Below, one piece after another: positions 42,766 to 51,192 of a stretch of 64,000 nt of DNA; positions within the stretch are counted from its first letter, which is position 1, and every line of letters starts with the position of its first letter. The position numbers and the translations under genes were made by a program. The notes under the pieces are model-generated. The model was not told where the DNA came from and did no database searches. It was given only the letters and a program-made list of their open reading frames with translations. The DNA comes from Cryobacterium sp. PH31-AA6 (GTDB taxonomy: Bacteria > Actinomycetota > Actinomycetes > Actinomycetales > Microbacteriaceae), in assembly GCF_030063195.1 (NCBI RefSeq), contig NZ_JASISS010000002.1, forward strand, positions 248,001 to 312,000. The letters run 5' to 3'.

Positions 42766-45447
42766 CTAGTGCGCGGCGGCGTCCCAGTTCGCGCCGCGGC
42801 CGACCTGCACCTCCAGCGGTACGAGCAGGTCGGCCGCCGACTCCATCCGGTGCGTGACGACGGCGCGCAGGGTGTCCCACTCCCCCGGCGCCACCTCGAA
42901 GATCAGCTCGTCGTGCACCTGGAGCATCATCCGGGACTCCAGGCCGCCCGCGCTGAGGTCGTCGGCGATGCCGTTCATGGCGATCTTCATGATGTCGGCG
43001 GCCGAGCCCTGGATCGGCGCGTTGAGTGCGGCGCGTTCCGCGTTCTCCCGCAACACCCGGTTGGCGCTGTGCAGTTCGGGGAACGGGCGGCGCCGGCCGA
43101 AGATGGTGGTCGTGTGGCCGTCGAGTTTGGCCTGTTCGACGACGTGCCTGAGATAGTCCCGTACCGCACCGAACCGGGCGAAGTAGTCGCCGATCAGCTG
43201 TTTGGCTTCCTTCGTGTCGATCCGCAACTGACGGGAAAGTCCGAAGGCGCTCAGCCCGTATGCGAGGCCGTAGGACATGGCCTTGACCTTGGTGCGCATC
43301 TCCGGTGTGACATCCGCCGGGGCGACGCCGAACACGCTCGCACCGACGAACCGGTGCAGGTCCTCACCGGCGTTGAACGCTTCGATCAGCCCGGCATCTT
43401 CGGAGAGGTGCGCCATGATGCGCATTTCAATCTGCGAGTAGTCGGCGGTGAGCAGGCACTCGGTTCCCGGTCCGGCCTGGAATGCCGCTCGGATGCGACG
43501 GCCCTCCTCCGTGCGAACCGGGATGTTCTGGAGGTTGGGGTCGGTCGAGGAGATTCGCCCGGTCGTGGTGCCGATCTGCACGTAGGTGGTGTGGATGCGC
43601 CCGGTCCCGTCGATGGCCTTGTCGAGGGTCTCCACGATCTGGCGCAGCTTGGTGGCGTCGCGGTGCTGGAGGAGCAGGTCGAGGAAGGGGTGCGGATTGC
43701 TGGCCTGCAGGTCGGCGAGGGCACCGGCATCCGTGGAGTAACCGGTCTTGTTCGCGCGCGTCTTCGGCATACCGAGCTGATCGAACAGCACCTCCTGCAA
43801 CTGCTTGGGCGAACCGAGGTTCACCTCGCGGCCGATCTCGGCGTAGGCGCCCGCCGCGAGTACGGCCGAGCGTTCGCCGAGCTGCGCGGACAGCGCGGCC
43901 AGCTCCTGATGGGAGACGGCGACACCGGCCAGTTCCATGTCGACGAGCGCGATCAGGGTGGGCATTTCGATGCCGGACAGCACCCGCTCGGAACCCTCGT
44001 CGAGCTGGGCCGCCAGGACCTGTGCGACGCGGTAGGTGTACCAGGCCTCCATCGGGACACCGCCGGCCTCGGTCTCGTCCGGTACGAGCTGGTTGGGGTC
44101 GTGCGCGGGGAGCGTCTCGTCCAGGTAGCGGGTGACCAGGTCGGTGAGGGTCTTGTCCGGTCCGCCCGGGCGCAGCAGCCAGCCGGCGATCAGGGTGTCT
44201 GTGGCCAGGCCGGTGAAGGCCAGGTTGCTGCGCCGCAGCGCCTTGATCTGAGATTTTGCGTCGTGCATGATCTTGGGTGCGTCGCTCGCCAGCCATTCCT
44301 CGAGCGGGAGATAGTCGGTGCGTCCGGGCTGCCAGGGCAGGTTGACGGTTTCGGTCGGGCCGGCCAGGCCGAAGCCGATCACCTTGCCGTCCTGCATCTC
44401 GACGCAGAGGCCGAGTCCGCTGGGCGATGCGGCCATGGCCCGGGCGATCCAGGCGCCGAGCTCCTCGTCGAGCAGGTCCTGGGCGGCGGGGGCCGCTGCT
44501 GCGGGCGTTGCCTCCGCGGCCGGTTCGGGCGTGATCGCGGCCTCAGCGTCGACGGGGCCACCCTCGAGCTTGATCACCCGGTCGAGCAGGGTCCGGAATT
44601 CGAGCCGGCCGAAGATCTCGCGCACGGCGGGTTCGTTGATCGCACCGCGGGACAGCTCGGCGATCTCCACGGGCAGCTCGAGGTCGGTCACGAGGTGGTT
44701 CAGCCGCCGGTTGCGGATCGCGTTTTCTTTCTGTTCGCGCAGGTTGTTGCCGACGACGCCCTTGATCTCGTCCGCGTGCTCGAGGATCCCGTCGAGGCTG
44801 CCGTAGAGGCCCAGCCATTTCACGGCCGTCTTCTCGCCGACCTTGGAGATGCCGATCAGGTTGTCGCTGGTCTCGCCGACAAGGGCGGCGATGTCGGGGT
44901 ATTGGGCCGGCTCGATGCCGTACTTCTCCTTCACCCTGGCCGGGTCGTACCGGGTGAGTGCGGACACGCCCTGGCTGGCCGGGTAGAGCAGGGTGACGTG
45001 CTCGTTGACGAGCTGGATGGTGTCACGGTCGCCCGAGACGACCAGCACGTGGTAGCCCTCGTTCGTGCCGCGCACGGACAGGGTCGCGAGGATGTCGTCG
45101 GCCTCGAAGTCTTCCTTGGTCAGGGTCTTGATGTTCATCGCGGCCAGGGCGTCCTGAAGCAGGGGAACCTGGCCGATGAATTCGCTGGGCGTGCTGGCCC
45201 TGGTGCCCTTGTAGTCCGGGTATTCCCTGGTGCGGAACGAGTACCGGGAGATGTCGAAGGCCACCGCAATGTGGGTGGGCTTCTCGTTGCGCAGCAGGCT
45301 CAGGAGCATGGAGATGAACCCGTGGATGGCGTTGGTGTGCTGCCCGTCCCTGGTCTGGAAGCTGTCGACCGGGAGGGCATGGAACGCCCGGTAGGCCAGG
45401 GAATGGCCGTCAATGATCATCAGGGTAGGCTTTTCGGAATCCAACAC
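42766..45447 (-). CDS. polA: DNA polymerase I
   Basis: An 893-residue family A polymerase. The N-terminal 5'-3' exonuclease domain starts LMIIDGHSLAYRAFHALP and carries GDRDTIQL. The central domain corresponds to a degenerate proofreading exonuclease, as in most actinobacteria. The polymerase motifs are LTADYSQIEMRIMAH (A), KAMSYGLAYG (B) and MLQVHDELIFEV (C). The start GTG at 45447 has TAGGCT at -12 to -7 and no Shine-Dalgarno. It is divergent from the thioesterase gene, with about 57 bases between starts. Confidence 0.96.
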   Translation of the reverse strand: MLDSEKPTLMIIDGHSLAYRAFHALPVDSFQTRDGQHTNAIHGFISMLLSLLRNEKPTHIAVAFDISRYSFRTREYPDYKGTRASTPSEFIGQVPLLQDALAAMNIKTLTKEDFEADDILATLSVRGTNEGYHVLVVSGDRDTIQLVNEHVTLLYPASQGVSALTRYDPARVKEKYGIEPAQYPDIAALVGETSDNLIGISKVGEKTAVKWLGLYGSLDGILEHADEIKGVVGNNLREQKENAIRNRRLNHLVTDLELPVEIAELSRGAINEPAVREIFGRLEFRTLLDRVIKLEGGPVDAEAAITPEPAAEATPAAAAPAAQDLLDEELGAWIARAMAASPSGLGLCVEMQDGKVIGFGLAGPTETVNLPWQPGRTDYLPLEEWLASDAPKIMHDAKSQIKALRRSNLAFTGLATDTLIAGWLLRPGGPDKTLTDLVTRYLDETLPAHDPNQLVPDETEAGGVPMEAWYTYRVAQVLAAQLDEGSERVLSGIEMPTLIALVDMELAGVAVSHQELAALSAQLGERSAVLAAGAYAEIGREVNLGSPKQLQEVLFDQLGMPKTRANKTGYSTDAGALADLQASNPHPFLDLLLQHRDATKLRQIVETLDKAIDGTGRIHTTYVQIGTTTGRISSTDPNLQNIPVRTEEGRRIRAAFQAGPGTECLLTADYSQIEMRIMAHLSEDAGLIEAFNAGEDLHRFVGASVFGVAPADVTPEMRTKVKAMSYGLAYGLSAFGLSRQLRIDTKEAKQLIGDYFARFGAVRDYLRHVVEQAKLDGHTTTIFGRRRPFPELHSANRVLRENAERAALNAPIQGSAADIMKIAMNGIADDLSAGGLESRMMLQVHDELIFEVAPGEWDTLRAVVTHRMESAADLLVPLEVQVGRGANWDAAAH

Positions 45448-45453
45448 AGAGAC

Positions 45454-45459
45454 AGCCTA
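45454..45459 (-). promoter_or_regulatory. -10 element for leaderless polA
   Basis: TAGGCT on the minus strand, exactly -12 to -7 from the polA GTG. Confidence 0.55.
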
Positions 45460-45504
45460 CAAGTGTCCTCAGACGCGGGCGGGGCGCAGCGACCAAAGGT
45501 GATC

Positions 45505-45930
45505 ATGATCGAGAAGACCGAAGATGCGTTGACCTGGGTTCAGGAACGCGGGGCCGGCAGCCTGGCCGAGAAGATGGGGATCGAGTTCCTCGAGTTCAGG
45601 ATCGACCGGGCCGTGGCGCGGATGCCGGTCGAGGGGAACACCCAGCCGGCGATGCTCCTGCACGGCGGCGCCTACGTGGTGCTCGGCGAGTCGCTCGGCT
45701 CGATGGCGGCCAACCTGCACGCCGGCCCGGGGCGCCTGGCGGTGGGCATCGAGATCAATGCCAGTCACACGGGCTCGGCCACGTCCGGCCACGTCACGGG
45801 GGTGTGCACGCCGGTGCACCTGGGCCGCACGCTGACCACCCACGAGATCGTCGTCACCGACGATCGGGGGCGCCGCTGTTCGACGATCCGGATCACGAAC
45901 CTGATCAAGGAACTTCCGGCCCCGGCCTAA
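45505..45930 (+). CDS. Hotdog-fold thioesterase, PaaI-like
   Basis: A 141-residue single-hotdog acyl-CoA thioesterase. It has GNTQPAMLLHGGAYVVLGESLGS, the active HGG...(A/L)xE(S) pattern of the PaaI/YbdB-type family, and the conserved GIEINASHTGSA strand. The likely substrate is an aromatic or medium-chain acyl-CoA; some relatives hydrolyse dihydroxynaphthoyl-CoA in menaquinone synthesis. AAAGGTG lies just upstream of the ATG. The long open frame extending far upstream on this strand is antisense to polA and is not a gene. Confidence 0.85.
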   Translation: MIEKTEDALTWVQERGAGSLAEKMGIEFLEFRIDRAVARMPVEGNTQPAMLLHGGAYVVLGESLGSMAANLHAGPGRLAVGIEINASHTGSATSGHVTGVCTPVHLGRTLTTHEIVVTDDRGRRCSTIRITNLIKELPAPA

Positions 45931-45935
45931 ACGAA

Positions 45936-45971
45936 ACGCAGGCAAGCCGTCCACCCACGGTTTGCCTGCGT
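45936..45971. terminator. Bidirectional hairpin between the thioesterase and response regulator genes
   Basis: A 14-bp stem (ACGCAGGCAAGCCG / CGGTTTGCCTGCGT, one G-T pair) with an eight-base loop, between convergent genes. Confidence 0.75.
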
Positions 45972-45997
45972 GTCACGTTCAGAGTTGAGAGCGCCGC

Positions 45998-46603
45998 CTA
46001 TTTCTTGGCGGAGAGCTGCTCGATGATCGCCTGGGCGACATCGTGCATGGTGAGGCGACGATCCATGGACGCCTTCTGGATCCAGCGGAAGGACTCCGGC
46101 TCGGAGAGGCCCATCTTCTCGTTGAGCAGGCCCTTGGCCCGGTCGACGAGTTTGCGGGTCTCGAACCGTTCGACCAGGTCGGCGACCTCGGCCTCGAGGG
46201 TGATGATCTGGCTGTAGCGGGAGAGGGCGATCTCGATCGCCGGGAGCAGGTCGCTGGGCGTGAACGGCTTGACGACGTAGGCCAGTGCACCGGCCTCGGT
46301 GGCCCGCTCGACGAGCTCCTTCTGGCTGAAGGCGGTGAGCAGCACGACGGGCGCGATGTGCGCCTTGGTGATGCGCTCCGCGGCGGAGATGCCGTCGAGG
46401 TGCGGCATCTTGACGTCCATGATCACCAGGTCGGGCCGCAGCTCGGTAGCGAGGGCCACGGCGGTTTCGCCGTCGCCGGCTTCGCCGACCACTTCGAATC
46501 CGGCGTCACGGAGAATCTCGACGATGTCGAGGCGGATGAGGGACTCGTCCTCGGCCACAACGACGCGGCGAGGAGGTACTGGGGTGGAATCTTGGTCGGT
46601 CAC
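45998..46603 (-). CDS. pdtaR: ANTAR-domain response regulator (PdtaR-like)
   Basis: A 201-residue protein. The N-terminal receiver domain has VVAEDESLIRLDIVEIL, the phosphorylated Asp in LVIMDVKMPHLDGI and the switch Lys in YVVKPF. The C-terminal ANTAR RNA-binding domain is in LVDRAKGLLNEKMGLSEPESFRWIQKASMDRRLTMHDVAQAII. ANTAR regulators antiterminate transcription; the mycobacterial homologue is Rv1626/PdtaR, paired with the kinase PdtaS. No kinase is adjacent here. GTG at 46603 has TAGGCT at -13 to -8. Confidence 0.92.
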   Translation of the reverse strand: MTDQDSTPVPPRRVVVAEDESLIRLDIVEILRDAGFEVVGEAGDGETAVALATELRPDLVIMDVKMPHLDGISAAERITKAHIAPVVLLTAFSQKELVERATEAGALAYVVKPFTPSDLLPAIEIALSRYSQIITLEAEVADLVERFETRKLVDRAKGLLNEKMGLSEPESFRWIQKASMDRRLTMHDVAQAIIEQLSAKK

Positions 46604-46610
46604 GGGTCAA

Positions 46611-46616
46611 AGCCTA
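46611..46616 (-). promoter_or_regulatory. -10 element for the ANTAR regulator gene
   Basis: TAGGCT on the minus strand at -13 to -8 from the GTG, close to leaderless spacing. It lies next to the tRNA-Leu -10 on the other strand. Confidence 0.45.
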
Positions 46617-46619
46617 CGG

Positions 46620-46625
46620 TATTCT
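46620..46625 (+). promoter_or_regulatory. Candidate -10 for tRNA-Leu
   Basis: TATTCT on the plus strand, 16 bases before the tRNA 5' end. Confidence 0.4.
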
Positions 46626-46641
46626 GATCCAGGTGTTGTGA

Positions 46642-46727
46642 GCCGGTGTGGCGGAATGGCAGACGCGGAGCACTCAAAATGCTTTGTTCGAGAGGACGTG
46701 TGGGTTCGAGTCCCACCACCGGTACCA
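46642..46727 (+). tRNA. tRNA-Leu (anticodon CAA)
   Basis: An 86-base class II tRNA. The acceptor stem GCCGGTG pairs with CACCGGT (one G-T pair), then discriminator A and an encoded CCA. The anticodon loop CTCAAAA (46673-46679) gives CAA at 46675-46677, reading the UUG leucine codon. A variable arm of tRNA-Leu length is between the anticodon and T arms, and the T loop TTCGAGT is standard. It stands alone, not in a cluster. Confidence 0.95.
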
Positions 46728-46818
46728 ACACCCTGGCTCTTCACAGCGTCGAAGCGCCGTCGATCAGGCCCCGCGGAACTTCGCGAGCGGGTTATGACCC
46801 GATCGGGTGATCGAGGAC

Positions 46819-46824
46819 TAGCGT
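46819..46824 (+). promoter_or_regulatory. -10 element for leaderless FAD oxidoreductase gene
   Basis: TAGCGT at -12 to -7 from the GTG at 46831. A GGAGG also lies only two bases before the GTG, too close to be typical. Confidence 0.4.
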
Positions 46825-46830
46825 GGAGGC

Positions 46831-48210
46831 GTGTCCGCTCACGCGATCGACCCAGGGACCGCCTACGCCGCCGGTGTGGAGCGCCTCCTCGAGAGTTATC
46901 GGGCGGTGCCGCCGACGGCATCCGTGCGGCTCGCCAAGCCCACCTCGAACCTGTTCCGGGTGCGTGCGAAGACGAACGTCAGGGGCCTGGAGACGTCGGG
47001 ATTGACGGGCGTCATCGCGATCGATCCGGGAGCGCGAACGGCGGACGTGGGTGGCATGTGCACCTACGAGGATCTTGTCGCCGCGACGCTGCCCCACGGG
47101 TTGGCGCCGCTGGTTGTGCCGCAGCTGAAGACCATCACCCTGGGCGGCGCCGTCACCGGTCTCGGCATCGAGTCCACGTCCTTCCGCAACGGCCTGCCGC
47201 ACGAGTCGGTGCGGGAGTCAGTCATCCTCACCGGCGCGGGACAGCTGGTCACCGCCTCTCCGACCGAGCATGAAGACCTGTATCGGGCCTTCCCCAACTC
47301 GTACGGCACTCTCGGCTACGCGGTGCGGCTCTGCATAGAGCTGGAGCCGGTCCTGCCGTTCGTCGCGCTCCGGCACCTGCGGTTCCACTCGCTCACCGAG
47401 CTCGTCGCCGCGATGGACCGGATCATCCAGACCGGCGCGTCGGACGGCACCCGGGTGGACTACCTCGACGGTGTGGTGTTCAGCGCCGAGGAGAGCTACC
47501 TCTGTCTGGGCACGCAGACCGCGACCCCCGGCCCGGTCAGCGACTACACCGGCCGAAAGATCTACTACCGCTCGATCCAGCACGACGGCCCCGCCAGGCA
47601 CGACCGGCTGACGATTCACGACTACCTGTGGCGGTGGGACACCGACTGGTTCTGGTGCTCGGAGGCGTTCGGCGCGCAGCGGCCCGGGATTCGCCGACTC
47701 TGGCCGCGACGCTATCGGCGGAGCAGCTTTTACTCCACGCTGATGCGCTACGAACAGCGCTTCCGGATTGGAGATCGCCTCGAGCGACTCGGCGGCCGTC
47801 CGCCGCGCGAACGCGTCGTTCAGGACGTCGAGGTGCCGATCGAGCGGTCCGCCGAATTCCTGGACTGGTTTCTTAACACCGTGCCGATCGCGCCGATCTG
47901 GCTGTGCCCGCTGCGCTTGCGGGGCGAGAGCACCTGGCCGCTGTACCCGCTCCGGCCCCAGCGGAGCTACCTGAACGTCGGATTCTGGTCCACGGTGCCG
48001 GTGGGGACTACCGAGGGGCAGACGAACCGTCTGATCGAACGCAAGGTCAGCGAGCTCCACGGCCACAAATCGCTGTACTCCGACTCGTACTACTCCCCCG
48101 AAGAATTCGCTGAGCTCTATGGCGGCGACACCTACCGTGACGTGAAGAACCGGTATGACCCCGATTCTCGTCTCCTCAACCTCTATGCGAAGGCGGTGCA
48201 ACGACGATGA
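46831..48210 (+). CDS. bfaA: FAD-binding oxidoreductase, 10-methyl branched fatty acid reductase-like
   Basis: A 459-residue FAD_binding_4 flavoprotein. The FAD domain reads TGVIAIDPGARTADVGGMCTYEDLV, then LKTITLGGAVTGLGIESTSFRNGLPHESV and FPNSYGTLGYAVRL. This set matches the flavoprotein encoded next to ufaA1 in mycobacteria (Rv0449c; BfaA/TmsA), which reduces a 10-methylene to a 10-methyl fatty acid on phospholipid. It is also distantly similar to DprE1. The stop overlaps the next gene, a lipid methyltransferase, which supports the pathway. I name it bfaA by analogy; the activity is inferred. Confidence 0.75.
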   Translation: MSAHAIDPGTAYAAGVERLLESYRAVPPTASVRLAKPTSNLFRVRAKTNVRGLETSGLTGVIAIDPGARTADVGGMCTYEDLVAATLPHGLAPLVVPQLKTITLGGAVTGLGIESTSFRNGLPHESVRESVILTGAGQLVTASPTEHEDLYRAFPNSYGTLGYAVRLCIELEPVLPFVALRHLRFHSLTELVAAMDRIIQTGASDGTRVDYLDGVVFSAEESYLCLGTQTATPGPVSDYTGRKIYYRSIQHDGPARHDRLTIHDYLWRWDTDWFWCSEAFGAQRPGIRRLWPRRYRRSSFYSTLMRYEQRFRIGDRLERLGGRPPRERVVQDVEVPIERSAEFLDWFLNTVPIAPIWLCPLRLRGESTWPLYPLRPQRSYLNVGFWSTVPVGTTEGQTNRLIERKVSELHGHKSLYSDSYYSPEEFAELYGGDTYRDVKNRYDPDSRLLNLYAKAVQRR

Positions 48211-49562
48211 CCACATTCAAGGAACGTTCGCCGAAGAGTTCGGGGACACCGGGGAAGGGGCTCAGACCGGGGAAGCCGGAGCCGACCCGGAAGCTCGGCC
48301 TGGCCGAGATCATGGAGATTCTCGCCGGTGGTCGCCTCCCGCTCCGATTCACGGCCTACGACGGGAGCGCCGCGGGCCCGCCGGACGCACCGCTCGGGCT
48401 GGAGCTGAAATCGCCGCGCGGAACGACCTACCTGGCCACCGGGCGCGGCGACCTGGGCCTGGCCCGCGCCTACATCGCCGGTGACCTCGACGTGCACGGT
48501 GTGCACCCGGGCGACCCCTACGAGCTGCTCACGGCACTCGCCGGCGACCTGGTCTTCAAGCTGCCCTCTCCGTCAGTGGCGGCCGAGATCATCCGCTCCA
48601 TCGGCGCCCTGCACCTGCGCCCGATCAAACCGCCGCCCCAGGAGGCGCCACCACGCTGGCGCCGCGTCGCCTGGGGTCTCCGACACACCCGGGCCAGGGA
48701 CGCCGACGCGATCCACCACCACTACGACGTGTCGAATGCCTTCTACGAATGGGTGCTCGGGCCGTCGATGACCTACACCTGCGCCTGCTATCCGAGCTCA
48801 GACGCCTTGCTGGATGAGGCGCAGGAGAACAAGTACCGGCTGGTTTTCGAGAAGCTGCGGCTGAGACCGGGCGACCGGCTGCTCGACGTCGGATGCGGCT
48901 GGGGCGGTATGGTGCGCTACGCCGCGCGCCGCGGCGTCAGAGCCACCGGCGTGACCCTCTCGCAACAGCAGGCCGCGTGGGCGCAGCAGGCGATCGAGGA
49001 GGAGGGCCTGACCGATCTCGCCGAGGTCCGCTACGGCGACTACCGGGACATCGGAGAGACCGGATTTGACGCCGTATCGTCGATCGGGCTGCTCGAGCAC
49101 ATCGGCGTGCGCAACTATCCGTCCTACTTCCGCTTCCTGCAATCCCGGCTGCGCCCGGGCGGGCTGCTGCTCAACCATTGCATCACCCGGCCGGACAACC
49201 GATCCGAGGCATCCCCCCGCGGGTTCATCGACCGTTACGTCTTCCCCGACGGGGAGCTCACGGGCTCGGGCCGCATCATCGGCGCCGCACAGGACGAAGG
49301 ACTCGAGGTGCTGCACGAGGAGAACCTGCGCCAGCACTACGCCATGACACTGCGCGACTGGTGCGCCAACCTCGTCGAGCACTGGGAAGAGGCGGTCGCC
49401 GATGTGGGACTGCCGACCGCGAAGGTGTGGGGACTGTACATGGCCGGGTCACGACTCGCCTTCGAAACCGGAGGCATCCAACTGCACCAGGTGCTGATGC
49501 TCAGGCCCGATGCCGGGGACGAAGCGGGCGACCTGCCGCTCCGGCCCTGGTGGACGCCCTGA
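48207..49562 (+). CDS. bfaB: Lipid SAM-dependent methyltransferase, cyclopropane/10-methylene fatty acid synthase family
   Basis: A 451-residue Cfa/UfaA1-like enzyme. The SAM site is LLDVGCGWGGMVRYAARRG. The Cfa catalytic segments are present: MTYTCACY (active-site Cys), SIGLLEHIG (Glu) and LLLNHCITRP (His). It methylates the double bond of a phospholipid acyl chain; with the overlapping FAD reductase the likely product is a 10-methyl branched fatty acid such as tuberculostearate. An alternative is a plain cyclopropane synthase. The ATG overlaps the upstream stop. A terminator follows, so the operon has two genes. Confidence 0.78.
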   Translation: MTTFKERSPKSSGTPGKGLRPGKPEPTRKLGLAEIMEILAGGRLPLRFTAYDGSAAGPPDAPLGLELKSPRGTTYLATGRGDLGLARAYIAGDLDVHGVHPGDPYELLTALAGDLVFKLPSPSVAAEIIRSIGALHLRPIKPPPQEAPPRWRRVAWGLRHTRARDADAIHHHYDVSNAFYEWVLGPSMTYTCACYPSSDALLDEAQENKYRLVFEKLRLRPGDRLLDVGCGWGGMVRYAARRGVRATGVTLSQQQAAWAQQAIEEEGLTDLAEVRYGDYRDIGETGFDAVSSIGLLEHIGVRNYPSYFRFLQSRLRPGGLLLNHCITRPDNRSEASPRGFIDRYVFPDGELTGSGRIIGAAQDEGLEVLHEENLRQHYAMTLRDWCANLVEHWEEAVADVGLPTAKVWGLYMAGSRLAFETGGIQLHQVLMLRPDAGDEAGDLPLRPWWTP

Positions 49563-49583
49563 ACCGCGACGCGCGGGGAACAG

Positions 49584-49624
49584 GAAAGCCCCGCCAGCCG
49601 GCTGAACCGGGTGGCGGGGCTTTC
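49584..49624. terminator. Bidirectional terminator between the methyltransferase gene and pyk
   Basis: A 13-bp perfect stem (GAAAGCCCCGCCA / TGGCGGGGCTTTC) with an inner CCGG pairing; T-rich ends on both strands suit convergent genes. Confidence 0.85.
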
Positions 49625-49636
49625 TCGTGAACGGCT

Positions 49637-51082
49637 CTAGTTCTTGGCGTAAGCCGGGTGAACCTCGTTGTGCGCATCGCCGACGCGGTGCACACGGATG
49701 TCGTTCGTGGAACCGACGATTCCGGGAGGGGATCCGCTGATCACGACGACGGTGTCGCCGACCTCGGCCAGTTTCTGGCTGAGCAGGATGTCATCCACCT
49801 GGCCGAACATGGCGTCCGTGTGGGTGACCCGGTCGACCAGGTACGTCTGGATGCCCCAGGTGAGGGCAAGACGGCGACGGATGCCGGGCTCCGGGGTGAA
49901 CGCCAGCATCGGGATCTTCGACCGCAGGCGAGACATCCGCCGGGCCGAATCGCCAGACTCGGTGAAGATGCAGAGGTACTTGGCCTCGACGAAATCGGCC
50001 ACCTCGATGGCAGCGAGGGTGATCGCGCCACCCTGGGTGCGCGGCTTGTTCGTCAGCGGCGCGATGCGCTCCAGGCCGTGGTCCTCGGTCGATGCCACGA
50101 TCCGTGCCATGGTCTGAACCGTGACGACGGGGTATTCCCCGACGCTGGTCTCACCACTGAGCATGACCGCGTCGGCACCGTCGAGCACGGCGTTCGCCAC
50201 GTCGGAGGTTTCGGCGCGGGTCGGCACCGGGCTGTGGATCATGGATTCCAGCATCTGGGTCGCCACGATGACCGGCTTGGCCATGCGGCGAGCGAGCTCG
50301 ACCGCGTGCTTCTGCACGATCGGCACGGCCTCAAGCGGAAGTTCGACACCCAGGTCGCCGCGAGCGACCATGATGGCGTCGAACGCGTCGACGATGCCCT
50401 CGAGGTTCTCGACGGCCTGCGGCTTCTCGATCTTCGCGATCACGGGGACGCGACGGCCTTCCTCGGCCATGATCTCGTGCACGCGGGTGATGTCGGCGGC
50501 GTCACGCACGAAGGACAGTGCGATCAGGTCCGTTCCGAGGCGGAGGCCCCAACGCAGGTCGGCCTCGTCCTTGTCGGACAGGGCCGGAACGTTGACGGCA
50601 ACGCCGGGCAGGTTGATGCCCTTGTTGTTCGACACCGGGCCGGCGACGATGACCTTGGTGGTCACAACGGTGTCGCTGCTGGAAACCACCTCGACCTTGA
50701 CCTTGCCGTCGTCGATGAGGAGGAAGTCGCCGGGCTTGACGTCCTGCGGAAGTCCCTTGTACGTCGTGCCGGAGAGTTCCCGGGTGCCGACGATCTCATC
50801 CGTGGTGATCTTAAAGATGTCGCCAACGGCCAGTTCGTAAGGGCCGCCTTCAAACTTGCCGAGACGGATCTTCGGCCCCTGCAGGTCGACCATGACGGCG
50901 ACCGCACGGCCGGAGTCGTTCGCGGCCTTCCGCACATTCGCGTAAACGCCCTCGTGGACTTGATAGTCCCCGTGGCTGAGGTTCATCCGGCAGACGTCGA
51001 CGCCCGCATCAATGAGCGCTCGTATTTGATCGTAGCTGGATGCTGCCGGCCCGAGGGTGGCGACGATTTTGGCGCGTCTCAT
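49637..51082 (-). CDS. pyk: Pyruvate kinase
   Basis: A 481-residue glycolytic kinase. It has RRAKIVATLGPAASSYDQI at the N-terminus, VDLQGPKIRLGKF, the catalytic PVIAKIEKPQAVENL (with the conserved Lys), DAIMVARGDLGVELP and PVIVATQMLESMI. It makes ATP and pyruvate from phosphoenolpyruvate. GGAGA lies about 9 bases before the ATG. It is last gene of the strand after gltD, with a small hairpin between them. Confidence 0.96.
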   Translation of the reverse strand: MRRAKIVATLGPAASSYDQIRALIDAGVDVCRMNLSHGDYQVHEGVYANVRKAANDSGRAVAVMVDLQGPKIRLGKFEGGPYELAVGDIFKITTDEIVGTRELSGTTYKGLPQDVKPGDFLLIDDGKVKVEVVSSSDTVVTTKVIVAGPVSNNKGINLPGVAVNVPALSDKDEADLRWGLRLGTDLIALSFVRDAADITRVHEIMAEEGRRVPVIAKIEKPQAVENLEGIVDAFDAIMVARGDLGVELPLEAVPIVQKHAVELARRMAKPVIVATQMLESMIHSPVPTRAETSDVANAVLDGADAVMLSGETSVGEYPVVTVQTMARIVASTEDHGLERIAPLTNKPRTQGGAITLAAIEVADFVEAKYLCIFTESGDSARRMSRLRSKIPMLAFTPEPGIRRRLALTWGIQTYLVDRVTHTDAMFGQVDDILLSQKLAEVGDTVVVISGSPPGIVGSTNDIRVHRVGDAHNEVHPAYAKN

Positions 51083-51138
51083 ACTGAAAATTCTCCGGTT
51101 TCCGCGCTTTGTTGGCGCTGTGGTGCTTTTGATGGGGC

Positions 51139-51163
51139 GGAGACCACGGGGTGGTGGGTCTCC
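51139..51163. terminator. Hairpin after gltD
   Basis: GGAGACC and GGTCTCC arms with an 11-base loop, in the 110-base gap between gltD and pyk. Confidence 0.45.
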
Positions 51164-51192
51164 TGGGGTTGAATCACTTGGTAACGGATGGA

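Noticed and set aside
42664-45930. Open frame of 1088 codons ending in the thioesterase
   Set aside because: Only the last 141 codons are a recognisable protein with a ribosome binding site; the rest is antisense to polA.
46607-46921. Minus-strand frame opposite tRNA-Leu
   Set aside because: It covers the tRNA and the start of the oxidoreductase in antisense; Arg/Ser-rich translation with no family features.
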